Assembly (NCBI GenBank): GCA_022484565.1
Contig: JAKVKZ010000010.1
Span: 1-61,645 of the forward strand
Reading direction: 5' to 3'
Source: Muribaculaceae bacterium
GTDB taxonomy: Bacteria > Bacteroidota > Bacteroidia > Bacteroidales > Muribaculaceae
Length of the DNA stretch: 61,645 nucleotides
The position numbers and the translations under genes were made by a program. Position 1 is the first letter of the stretch. Each line of letters starts with the position of its first letter. This document shows positions 44,869 through 53,010 of the stretch, one piece after another. Under the pieces are notes generated by a model. It was not told the origin of the DNA. It made no database searches and saw nothing but the letters and a program-made list of their open reading frames with translations.

Positions 44869-45234
44869 ATGGCACAAATTATTTGTCCTAAATGTGGACA
44901 ACAAGTTCCTGACAATGTGGCTAAATGCCCATTTTGTGGTGCACCTCTTCAACCAGTAGCTGCTTCTCAGCATGGTCCTTTTGAGGCAGGTCCTTCCGGC
45001 AAAAGCCGTGGTGTGGCTGCTCTGCTTGCCTTCTTTATTGGCACTTTGGGCATTCAGTATTTTTATCTTGGTAAAGCCAAAGCTGGAATTATTTTTATTT
45101 TAATTACGATTGTTTCATGTGGAATTATTACAAGCATCATCAGCCTCATTCAGGCCATCATGATGTTTACCATGACTGAAGAAAAATTCGAGCAGAAATA
45201 TGTGAATTCCACTTCCACTTTACCTCTTTTCTGA
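44869..45234 (+). CDS. TM2-domain protein with N-terminal zinc ribbon
   Basis: A 121-residue protein. Residues 1-27 are a zinc ribbon (CPKCGQQVP..CPFCGAP). Residues 45-105 are a TM2 domain: two helices and the signature LGIQYFYLGK-A-K-A-G. TM2 proteins are small membrane proteins of unknown role. The terminator right after shows that it is monocistronic. Confidence 0.88.
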   Translation: MAQIICPKCGQQVPDNVAKCPFCGAPLQPVAASQHGPFEAGPSGKSRGVAALLAFFIGTLGIQYFYLGKAKAGIIFILITIVSCGIITSIISLIQAIMMFTMTEEKFEQKYVNSTSTLPLF

Positions 45235-45259
45235 AAGCAGACAGTTTAATGAATGATAT

Positions 45260-45320
45260 CATTGTCCGCTGGTAGCACCCGCATTACTTTTAGGGTGCTC
45301 AGCGGATAATGATTTTTTTA
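45260..45320 (+). terminator. terminator after the TM2 gene
   Basis: CATT-TCCGCTG..AGCACCC (45260-45280) pairs with GGGTGCT-AGCGGA-AATG (45293-45311), followed by TTTTTTTATTTT. Confidence 0.85.
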
Positions 45321-45403
45321 TTTTGAAATAATAAAGAGCAAAAATATTAATAATTAATAGGTTATTGCGACTTTGTCTTGCCAGCTTACAAATAATAGGA
45401 GGA

Positions 45404-45610
45404 TTAGGCTTTGGCTCTTTCGCCACTGTGGAAAAGTCCTGCAATCCATTCAGTGAAATTTTGATGCTGGACTGCCTTAGGCTTTTTCGTGCAGTCGATG
45501 GAGGAGGGATTTGATTCTCCCTCCTCAAGCTGACTAAGCCTATTATCAATAATCTGGTCCACTTGCTTTAAAGTCAATATCGGTTTATTCTTGGTTTTTT
45601 CATTAGGCAT
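45404..45610 (-). CDS. small protein, paralog of 52210-52431
   Basis: A 68-residue protein. Residues 12-32 (LTLKQVDQIIDNRLSQLEEG) match LSFDQVDKIIDDQLSRIEA of the other copy, and the end shares F-x-x-W-I-x-x-L-F, so both ends are conserved with a variable middle. No signal peptide or helix longer than 20 residues. It ends the run after the YARHG gene (48-base gap). I do not know the family. Confidence 0.65.
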   Translation of the reverse strand: MPNEKTKNKPILTLKQVDQIIDNRLSQLEEGESNPSSIDCTKKPKAVQHQNFTEWIAGLFHSGERAKA

Positions 45611-45658
45611 AACTGAAAGATTTTATTTGGTTGGAAAAATAGCGTGGATAGAATAAAT

Positions 45659-47395
45659 CTATTTTGTCTTGTAATAAATGCCGTCGATGTTCATGTTAGC
45701 TCCAAAATAGCTGCCCGGACTGCCACTGACGGTCTTGATTGCAAGAAAGCCGTCGCAGAATGTGAATTTTAAATTGCAGTCACATTCGCAGTCGGTGTCC
45801 TTGAGACGATAGGTCATGGCGTTGCCTTCCAATTTGCCATAGCCTGCAGCGTCAGCCATGTTGTAAGAAGGACTATGGCCGACACAACTTGCACTGAACG
45901 ATATAGTGGATGGCTTGCTGCCTTTTGTGATTTTGACAGTGCCAGAACCTTCATCGCCTGGGTAATCATATTTATAAGTACCTGTTACACTTTTACCTGC
46001 TTTTGGAGCTAAAGCATACGTTTTTGTGGCTGCAACTGGGTTGAGCGTGAAATTGAGTTCCTTTGCCCCGACATGGTCGTAGCCTTCAAATTTGCCTTTT
46101 TTGATGCTGCCATTGAAAAATTCAGAGATTTTCCCGGTAGGACCAAAAAGGTAACATAGAATCATTCCGCCATCTTTTACAGCACCGACAATGCGGGAAG
46201 TGACTTTGCCTTTTATCAATTCGCCCTTGACGATGCCATCCTTGGCAGTAAGTGAAATTTTTGCCGTTTTTTGGGCTATATTGCCTTTCCAGCAGTAGTT
46301 GCCGTTGGTTACAGCAGATGGTGCCACCGCTTCCTCTTCGGCTTCAGGGCCTTCGGCAAGAGTGGCTGAAGGCGTAGGGGCGTTTGTTCTAGCTACAGAT
46401 GCCTCCAATTTAGCCATCTTCATTTCGGCAGCCTTCATCATCTGCGTGTTCAGTTTCTCAATTTGAGAGAGTTTGGCAGTGACTGCGGCGATGTTGCTTG
46501 TGGTAGGATTATACCAAGGTTGTGCCGAGAAATAAGACTTCAATTCACTTGATGAGAAAATCAGGCCGTGACGTGCGAACACCTCATTGCGTGCCAAGCG
46601 CAGTTCCTTTGAAGTGAACTGATTGAAGGCAAAACCATTAAGAATTTCAGTGGAAGTGAAAGGATACAGGCCGGGCACACGTTTGCCGTTGGCATCCTGC
46701 ATTGAAGCGATTTTGGTGAGATGCAAAGCTAATTGTCCTTTATTCCACATATCGTTGTTGCTGCCTGTGGCATTATAGAGATCGATGCCTTTTTGAGTGC
46801 GTTCAACCCAATAATGCGTCGTGCCGAATGAAATCACGTTGGCAGGCATTTCGTAAATCTGCTCGATGGCATACTTAGATGCAGCAAAGCCTTCAGCCTC
46901 CTTCATGCCAGTGAAGAAAGTGTAGGTCTTGTTGTCGCTTCCGCGGTAGGTTCCGGCAAGCAGATAGTTAACAATGCCCATTTCGCAGTCCTTTTCAAAA
47001 TCATCGGTGACGCGCAGGGCAGTTTCGGCATTGCCAGCCTTGTCGTAAACGATAAGCCAGTTGATTCCACCGATTTCCTGATAGCGCACAACGTCGCCCT
47101 TTTTGCCTGAGATGCTGATTTGTGGACTGCTGTCGCCAGTGCTTTTGGCCGCTCCAAGCACAAAGTGGTCGCCTGCGCAGGCGAGGCTGAACGAGTAGCC
47201 ACCTTCGTGGAGAGTGCCGCCATGGAATTCTATGATGTTTCCTTCCATGGCCGGATTGAAGCTGCAAGTGCCGTCGGTCCAAGTCTTGTCAAGGACAAGA
47301 GATGGCGAGACATCCTCGGCATTTGCCGTCAAAGCCATAGTAATGACCGCGACAAATACCAGCAGAGCCTTTAGAAGAATATTATTCCTGTTCAT
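45659..47395 (-). CDS. secreted YARHG-domain protein
   Basis: A 578-residue protein. Signal peptide (to about TANAE, residue 27). A central YARHG domain (LRLARNEVFARHGLIF, then F-S-A-Q-PWYNP, about residues 280-320) is followed by a Glu/Ala-rich linker and C-terminal beta repeats. YARHG is an extracellular domain of unknown function. The start ATG overlaps the stop of the preceding gene (ATGA), so they are translationally coupled. Confidence 0.82.
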   Translation of the reverse strand: MNRNNILLKALLVFVAVITMALTANAEDVSPSLVLDKTWTDGTCSFNPAMEGNIIEFHGGTLHEGGYSFSLACAGDHFVLGAAKSTGDSSPQISISGKKGDVVRYQEIGGINWLIVYDKAGNAETALRVTDDFEKDCEMGIVNYLLAGTYRGSDNKTYTFFTGMKEAEGFAASKYAIEQIYEMPANVISFGTTHYWVERTQKGIDLYNATGSNNDMWNKGQLALHLTKIASMQDANGKRVPGLYPFTSTEILNGFAFNQFTSKELRLARNEVFARHGLIFSSSELKSYFSAQPWYNPTTSNIAAVTAKLSQIEKLNTQMMKAAEMKMAKLEASVARTNAPTPSATLAEGPEAEEEAVAPSAVTNGNYCWKGNIAQKTAKISLTAKDGIVKGELIKGKVTSRIVGAVKDGGMILCYLFGPTGKISEFFNGSIKKGKFEGYDHVGAKELNFTLNPVAATKTYALAPKAGKSVTGTYKYDYPGDEGSGTVKITKGSKPSTISFSASCVGHSPSYNMADAAGYGKLEGNAMTYRLKDTDCECDCNLKFTFCDGFLAIKTVSGSPGSYFGANMNIDGIYYKTK

Positions 47396-48168
47396 TTTGT
47401 ACCATTTGACTTGATTATTTCCTTAACCCATTTGTTGCTGCTTTTCTTGGCAACTATTTCCTTACCGGTTTTCTGGTCGTAGGCGGCAATCACATATTTC
47501 GGGTCAACATAAACATGGAACAGCATTTTCATCTTTCCATTAGTGATTTTGTAATCGTAATAGCTTTTGTCGGCATGGTATTCACTATACTCAACGTGGG
47601 CATCGGGAATGGTTCTTTTGACCACAGGAATGCTGAGAATGTCAGCAGAAATATGGTCGATGATAGCGTCCTCGATTCTATCGGCGGCGTCATTGCCTTC
47701 AGAACTTTCCTGAACTTGCTCGTTGCCAGTGTTGCCAGTGACAGAGCTTCCGCTATTTCCAGAAGAAGTTATGCCGCTCATGTCAACTGCTTTTTCAGCA
47801 TCTTCAGCCACATTATACTGCATGATTTTATATGGATTCGTGTAAACATGAAACCAATACAAAGTAGTGACATGGTCGCCCTCATCGTAACCGACTTTGA
47901 AAGTATAATAGTTCTCCGCGTCGGAAGGAACACCTTCGTTCGTCACGAAATATTTGCCAGTCAAGGCTTTTACCATAGGTAGGCTCAATATGTCGTTGGA
48001 CATTTTGGCGATTTGCGGGTCATTTTGCTGGCTTGCTTCAACTTCTTGTTCAGGACCTTCAGCAAGTGCGCATTTGGAAATAGGACTTGCCTGTGCAGCT
48101 ATAGTCATTGAGGTGAAAACTGCGATGATGAGGCTGATTTTTAAATAATTGACATTGAATTTTACCAT
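47392..48168 (-). CDS. secreted protein with two internal repeats
   Basis: A 258-residue protein. Signal peptide (about 1-27). Two similar units: DILSLPMVKALTGKYFV...HVYTNPYKI (about 60-125) and DILSIPVVKRTIPDAHV...HVYVDPKYV (about 180-245), separated by a Ser/Gly/Asn-rich linker. The repeat is a tandem duplication of an unrecognised beta domain. It is translationally coupled to the YARHG gene. Confidence 0.72.
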   Translation of the reverse strand: MVKFNVNYLKISLIIAVFTSMTIAAQASPISKCALAEGPEQEVEASQQNDPQIAKMSNDILSLPMVKALTGKYFVTNEGVPSDAENYYTFKVGYDEGDHVTTLYWFHVYTNPYKIMQYNVAEDAEKAVDMSGITSSGNSGSSVTGNTGNEQVQESSEGNDAADRIEDAIIDHISADILSIPVVKRTIPDAHVEYSEYHADKSYYDYKITNGKMKMLFHVYVDPKYVIAAYDQKTGKEIVAKKSSNKWVKEIIKSNGTK

Positions 48169-48190
48169 TTTGAAAATTTTAATGAGTTAT

Positions 48191-48232
48191 AAAGAAAGAT
48201 TGTTGCCACCAACCTAAGTTGGCGGCAACAAT
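48191..48232 (-). terminator. terminator after the TMEM43 gene
   Basis: TTGTTGCC-CCAAC (48200-48213) pairs with GTTGG-GGCAACAA (48218-48231); the loop is CTAA and the minus-strand tail is T-rich (CTTTCTTT). It ends the LemA-DUF2207-TMEM43 transcript. Confidence 0.75.
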
Positions 48233-48242
48233 TAAGAGTAAT

Positions 48243-49745
48243 TTACTGTCGTGGTGCCTGATTGTTCTGGCCGTTAAGCCAGTTTTTGGCACTGTCGCCA
48301 ATGGCCTGCTTCAGCTGGTCGCCGAGGCTTTGTGGATGCTGAGGCTGTTGAGGCGGCATTTGCTGTTGCTGAGGCATTTGTGGAGGCATCTGTTGCTGCT
48401 GTTGAGCCTGTTGCTGCTGGAATTGCTGCTGCTTCATCTGGGCCATAGTCTGACTTGGCATTCCGTTGCCGCCGCCACCACCAGGGCCATTTTCTGATTT
48501 GGCCTTAGCGCGTTTCTTCAGCCAAATAATGAGTGCAACGGCAATAACAATCAAGATAATGCCGAGCACTGGCCTATAGAAGAGCCAAGCAATTGCAATC
48601 ACGAGCAACGACCAAACAAAGCCGAGAATTGCGCAGGCAAAGCCGATAATAGCTCCCGTCAAGTCCTTCAGGAAAGGAAGGAACACGAGAATCATTGAAA
48701 TGAATCCGAACATGGATTTGAGGCCGAAAATAGCGAGCAGAAGTCCGACGGCGCGGAGAATCCAAGTCATTATATCGTTGTTCTCCTTCTCCTGCGTCAA
48801 CATTTCTTCAGAGCTAACCTTGCCCTTATAGATTGTGGCGAAAGTCTTGCCATTCTTGGCAGTGAACTTCTGGAAAGTGTTGCCTGCAACCTTTGCGATG
48901 ATGGAAATGTCGTTCTTAGGCGGCACTTGAGTGAAAGTGATGCGGACATCGCCGATTTGCGGAGATGATGCAGAGTGTCCAACATAAATCACGTTGCGGC
49001 GGTAACTTACCATATTGCCGCTGTGAGTGGTCCTTTTTCCTGTGGAATCCGTTTCAGTGTATTGAGTTACTCGGGCAGGGTCGATAGCCTTTGAAAGTTC
49101 ATCCATGTCGTTTTCGACTTTTGCGGAGTCGAGAGTGAGAGGGACACTTGTGCCTATGCTCGATTTCAGGAAATCAGGAATCGTGTAAGCCCCGAAATCA
49201 ACATTATCGGCATATTTCACAACCGGGTTATCACCTGGTTTAGAATCATCGCCCAACTGCACAAGAGTGAAATTGGAACTTTGATATTGCGGGTCGTGGA
49301 AAGAGCCAGAATCAATAGGCTTGTCACTCCACGTACGTTTATAAGTGTAAGTGGTAGTTGTCTCTTTGGTTCCGCCTATTTTTTCGTGGGTCTGAGTCTT
49401 CGACTCTTCCTCATACTGATAATATTCCACCAAGCGTGAGATGCTTGTGGCATTAGCTGTAGCCGAAGAGAACATATCATCAGAAATAGTGTCGTTGGTA
49501 ACGGCAGTGCCTGTGGCATGGATAAGTTTGCCCTCGAAGGAGGCATCAACTTTAGCCACATCGGGCATCTCCACCACTTCCTTTTGCACTTGGTCAAGCA
49601 TTTTTGCGGTCTTTACCGCACGCCCCTCATTCCACCACAATAGAACTGTGGCACCGATAAAGAGGATAATACCGGTGAAAATACCCTTGAAGGAGTTGCC
49701 AACTCTGGTACCATAACCTTCACTTGTCGTCTCTGTATAAGCCAT
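48243..49745 (-). CDS. TMEM43-family membrane protein with Gln/Pro-rich tail
   Basis: A 500-residue protein. One helix near 22-41 (GIFTGIILFIGATVLLWW followed by NEGRAVKT, characteristic of TMEM43), a large extracytoplasmic loop to about 320, then four or so helices near 325-410. The tail from about 425 is a run of Gln, Met and Pro, encoded by imperfect CTG/TTG-type repeats at about 48340-48430, so replication slippage could vary its length. Role unknown; the human TMEM43 is a nuclear-envelope protein. Last gene of the LemA operon. Confidence 0.85.
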   Translation of the reverse strand: MAYTETTSEGYGTRVGNSFKGIFTGIILFIGATVLLWWNEGRAVKTAKMLDQVQKEVVEMPDVAKVDASFEGKLIHATGTAVTNDTISDDMFSSATANATSISRLVEYYQYEEESKTQTHEKIGGTKETTTTYTYKRTWSDKPIDSGSFHDPQYQSSNFTLVQLGDDSKPGDNPVVKYADNVDFGAYTIPDFLKSSIGTSVPLTLDSAKVENDMDELSKAIDPARVTQYTETDSTGKRTTHSGNMVSYRRNVIYVGHSASSPQIGDVRITFTQVPPKNDISIIAKVAGNTFQKFTAKNGKTFATIYKGKVSSEEMLTQEKENNDIMTWILRAVGLLLAIFGLKSMFGFISMILVFLPFLKDLTGAIIGFACAILGFVWSLLVIAIAWLFYRPVLGIILIVIAVALIIWLKKRAKAKSENGPGGGGGNGMPSQTMAQMKQQQFQQQQAQQQQQMPPQMPQQQQMPPQQPQHPQSLGDQLKQAIGDSAKNWLNGQNNQAPRQ

Positions 49746-49803
49746 GATTTTTAAGTTTAAATGTTTATATTATAGGATTAAAAGTCTATATTCAGAGCCA
49801 GTG

Positions 49804-51525
49804 TCAACGAGTGCCGCCGCCACCGCCGCCAGAGAATCCGCCGCCACCGCCGAACGATGAGAATCCACCGCCGCCGCTTGAAGAAGAGGCAGAAGGAGGA
49901 GGAGTGGTAATTGCGCTTGCCATGGCATCGGAGAATGAACTGCACACAAAAGTAGTGTAGAGCACATCCGACACATCCATTCCGTAACCGCCTTCTTCAG
50001 GAGATTTCAGGAAGTAATCAGGTGCAAGTGACTTGAACTGGTGAGCGACTTCCTTAGCTATACCAAGCATGGAAGCGTACATCATGTATTTGTCCCATAA
50101 CTGCACCTCACGGGCTTCCCGTTCGTTGAGAAGAGTGAAGTCAAGCAGATAGTTCTTAAACTGCATTACCTTGCAGGCCTCTTTCTTCCCTTCTTTTGAT
50201 AAATCCCACCGGAGCTTATCGTAAGTTGTGTGAACCGCCATATTACGCTTCTCAAAATATGCTGCGCCCTGCGATACCATTAAAATGCCCCAATTGCGCA
50301 TTTTTTCAGTATGAAGGCTTGCCCATTGCTTCATTTCGTGAGGCTGAAGCACATAATCAGTTCCGCTAGCAAGTTTGATTATTTCGAAAAGACGGCGTTC
50401 AACGTTGTCCTCTAATTTCTTTTCATTTTCAGGATGGTCGAAAGCAATTTCAATCTTCTTTCCATTCGGATTAGGAACAATGCTGACGATTCGGGCGCGA
50501 ATCCATTTAAGAATCAATGCGCTGATGATGCCGCTGATTTTTCGGGAATGGTCGGCCTGACAAAGCACGAATTGCGCCGCGTACATGTCGCCATTATAAG
50601 GTAATTCACGCAAATATCCGCTAACCTTTTGCCTGCCATAGGTTCGCCTCCGAGCAAAGAAATTGATGTAAGTGAGGAGAGTCAATATAGGCAAAATGAT
50701 GATGAAGAAAATGAAAGAGCCGAAAAACAGGATATAATCCCAGACGGACAAGGCATCATCATCGCTTTCGTAAGTGCTGCCGTCGAACGCTTTCTCTTTC
50801 ATGTCGGAGAACATGCGGTCCTGATGCTCCTGCAGAGCAGGGAACAATTTCGGGTCGAAGCAAAGCATTATGTTCACATAGCGGTCGGTTGACGGAAAAG
50901 CCTCTGAAGTTTCAAACACAACAACGCCGTTGACAAGGTCGATAGTTCCATTGCAACCGAAAGCCCACATCTTGGTGTTTTCAAGAGTGAGAATTTTGTT
51001 GTCGATGTTCCAAGAGCCAGGGATAGCCTTGCCAATTTCAATACGGGCATGCTCCACCTCGGCAGGCAAGTCCTCATTGATAAATCGATAAATGAATGCT
51101 GCTGAATCCTGCAATTGCTTAACCATGTTGGTGATGTCGTAGGTGAGGGTGTAGGTATGCGGCCCGTAGGTGCCTATACCCCAGCATTGCTCCACACCAT
51201 CCTTGTCGGATACATCGTTGATTCCGCAATGGCCAGCCTTTTCCTCAAGGCTTCGATCAAGGTCCCAAGGTTCGTCGAAGATATACGTTTTGCCCGTTTC
51301 ATCCTTTACGGAGAAATTGCTGATGTGCATTCCGCCAAGATTATAGCGGCACATGTACCATTCGGTGCCAGTTGAAGCTTCCATCTGCCATTTTTCCGTA
51401 ATATGGGCTGAACCGGAATCATTGAGTACCACAACGATATTTACATCGCTAATGGTATGTTCGCTGTCGGCCCAAGCCAAAATAGAGACGAAAGCAGAAA
51501 GAAGGATAAAGAGCAGACGTTTCAT
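49804..51525 (-). CDS. DUF2207 membrane protein with Gly-rich tail
   Basis: A 573-residue protein. Signal peptide (1-19, ending AWAD), an N-terminal beta domain with IVVLNDSGSAHITEKW near 30-45, a helix pair near 245-275 (YILFFGSFIFFIIILPILTLL), a cytoplasmic part and a C-terminal Gly/Ser/Phe-rich tail. DUF2207 is the standard partner of LemA. The start is directly adjacent to the lemA stop (no gap), suggesting translational coupling. Confidence 0.9.
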   Translation of the reverse strand: MKRLLFILLSAFVSILAWADSEHTISDVNIVVVLNDSGSAHITEKWQMEASTGTEWYMCRYNLGGMHISNFSVKDETGKTYIFDEPWDLDRSLEEKAGHCGINDVSDKDGVEQCWGIGTYGPHTYTLTYDITNMVKQLQDSAAFIYRFINEDLPAEVEHARIEIGKAIPGSWNIDNKILTLENTKMWAFGCNGTIDLVNGVVVFETSEAFPSTDRYVNIMLCFDPKLFPALQEHQDRMFSDMKEKAFDGSTYESDDDALSVWDYILFFGSFIFFIIILPILTLLTYINFFARRRTYGRQKVSGYLRELPYNGDMYAAQFVLCQADHSRKISGIISALILKWIRARIVSIVPNPNGKKIEIAFDHPENEKKLEDNVERRLFEIIKLASGTDYVLQPHEMKQWASLHTEKMRNWGILMVSQGAAYFEKRNMAVHTTYDKLRWDLSKEGKKEACKVMQFKNYLLDFTLLNEREAREVQLWDKYMMYASMLGIAKEVAHQFKSLAPDYFLKSPEEGGYGMDVSDVLYTTFVCSSFSDAMASAITTPPPSASSSSGGGGFSSFGGGGGFSGGGGGGTR

Positions 51526-52086
51526 TTAAATGTTGATTTCAGGATATTCTTCTTTCTTTTCGTCAACTTTCAGATATTCGCGGACAGAAAATCCGAGGTG
51601 TCCTGCAATTAAGGATTCCGGAATTTGACGAATCATGCGGTTGATTTTTGTAACTGTGTCGTTATAAACCATACGGCTCATGCGAACGTTCTCCTCATAT
51701 TCCTGCATCTTGCCCATGGTGTCCAAATAAGTCTGGTTGGCTTTCAGGTCGGGATATTGCTCGGCTACAGCGTTGATGCGACCGATAATCTGTCCCATCT
51801 GGCTTTCCTGGCTGTTGACATCGGCAGCTGTAGGAGTAGCGTTGCTATTTACGCCTGAGCGGTTGGCTATCACGTCACTAAGAGTACGATACTCATGTTC
51901 AGCATACGATTTAGTCATTTTCACCAAAGCGCCAATTAAATCCCAACGGCTGGTAAGCTGTACGCCGATTTGGCTAAGTGCGTTTGAGCATATTTCATCC
52001 ATTTTCACCAGTTTACGCTGAGTGCTGAACACCCATAAAACAATGATGACTACAAGAACGACGATAACGATTACAATAGCTGTCAT
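51526..52086 (-). CDS. lemA: LemA family protein
   Basis: A 186-residue protein. N-terminal helix (about 1-20, IVIVIVVLVVIIVLWVF) anchors a long helical bundle; conserved TSRWDLIGALVKMTKSYAEHE and YNDTVTKINRMI-x-QIPESLIA. The family is a membrane-bound partner of TPM/DUF2207 proteins, role unclear. It is the first gene of the LemA-DUF2207-TMEM43 operon. Confidence 0.93.
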   Translation of the reverse strand: MTAIVIVIVVLVVIIVLWVFSTQRKLVKMDEICSNALSQIGVQLTSRWDLIGALVKMTKSYAEHEYRTLSDVIANRSGVNSNATPTAADVNSQESQMGQIIGRINAVAEQYPDLKANQTYLDTMGKMQEYEENVRMSRMVYNDTVTKINRMIRQIPESLIAGHLGFSVREYLKVDEKKEEYPEINI

Positions 52087-52209
52087 AGTTTGTTATTTTT
52101 TTGAAGTTAATATTTGTGTTTAATCAATTGGATTAAAATTCACAATGCGAATATAATGTTTATTACTTTCATTTTATGCCATTTCAATGAACAAAAATGA
52201 AATATGGCA

Positions 52210-52431
52210 TTATTTTTTCTTCTTTTTCCGCTTAAATAGCCTTTTTATCCACTGCCCGAATGACAGTTCGCTTTCGTCTTCAGGGAATAGGCTGACATCC
52301 GGCTGAGAGCCTTCGTCAGGAATTTCTTCATCAGTTTTGTCCTTAGCTGCCTCGATGCGACTCAACTGGTCGTCGATAATCTTATCGACTTGATCAAAGG
52401 AAAGATTCGGTTTAGATTTGTCGTTACCCAT
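52210..52431 (-). CDS. small protein, paralog of 45404-45610
   Basis: A 73-residue protein that begins MGNDKSKPNLSFDQVDKII and ends in a run of Lys and Arg (FKRKKKKK). It shares QVD-x-IID-x-x-L-S at the start and F-x-x-W-I-x-x-LF near the end with the other copy. The ATG at 52431 is chosen; a longer frame starts at 52554 but its N-terminus lies within the repeat cluster and has no support. No family recognised. Confidence 0.65.
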   Translation of the reverse strand: MGNDKSKPNLSFDQVDKIIDDQLSRIEAAKDKTDEEIPDEGSQPDVSLFPEDESELSFGQWIKRLFKRKKKKK

Positions 52432-52502
52432 AACGATTAATTTTTTAAGCAAATAATTAAGTTTTTTCTTCAATGCAAAGTAAACTATTAATAAAACGAA
52501 CC

Positions 52503-52619
52503 AATGGACTATGTGACCAAAAAATGGACTATGTGTGTCATTGTTAAAAGACAAAATGGACTATGTGTGTCATAAATATGATTTAAGAAGTTTAGAATAA
52601 GTGCTTTATATAGTCCATT
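52503..52619. repeat. phased direct/inverted repeats of AATGGACTAT
   Basis: Three direct copies start at 52503, 52523 and 52555 (the last two extend to AATGGACTATGTGTGTCAT). An inverted copy ATAGTCCATT is at 52610-52619. Spacings of 20 and 32 bases are near whole turns of DNA, as for operator sites on one face. A related AATGGACTA lies inside copy A of the structured element (15926). Confidence 0.7.
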
Positions 52620-52761
52620 TGTGCTTTTTGGCTTTTAAGTTAACGTTTATTTACGAAAGCCAAATATAGTTGGCACATACATTTTTTGTCGTTTCTTCAC
52701 CGCAAGCGAATGATTGAGCCAAATTCACTTCACAACATGCACGATGCAGGGAGAAAAATCC

Positions 52762-52881
52762 AAGTCAATAGCAGCAAGCTATGCAATTTTGTTTCAGATT
52801 GGTGTCTGGACACCAAAACTGCCCGTAACGCATTGAAATCACAGTATATTGCGAAAGTGTTCACGGTGAGGTGGTGCACAC
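52762..52881. repeat. structured intergenic element, copy B
   Basis: AAGTCAATAGCAGCAA (52762-52777), GGTGTCTGGACACC (52801-52814), GTGTTCACGG (52857-52866) and GTGCACAC (52874-52881) appear in the same order as in copy A. Spacing from the palindrome to GTGTTCACGG is 56 bases (55 in A). Hairpins: TTGGTGT-CTGG-ACACCAA, with an outer CAG/CTG pairing, and GTGT-T-CAC/GTG-C-ACAC with a nine-base loop (19 in A). Confidence 0.65.
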
Positions 52882-53010
52882 AACTCTACAAGGTTCTCGC
52901 CTAAATTCAAGCAATCAATAGCCACTAATGCAAGCACCAAATTCAACGTTGCAAGGAACGATGTAAAGTTAGCCCATCAAGTAGAAAATAATGCAAGAAA
53001 AAAGGAACGA

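Larger units (their letters stand above)
52432..53010. other. 579-base region upstream of the small paralog
   Basis: No convincing gene. It contains a cluster of AATGGACTAT repeats (52503-52619) and the second copy of the structured element (52762-52881). A 72-codon open frame on the plus strand (52686-52904) overlaps the element; copies A and B are not conserved in that frame. Confidence 0.7.

Noticed and set aside
52686-52904. Plus-strand frame of 72 codons over element B
   Set aside because: No matching frame in copy A, so coding conservation is absent.
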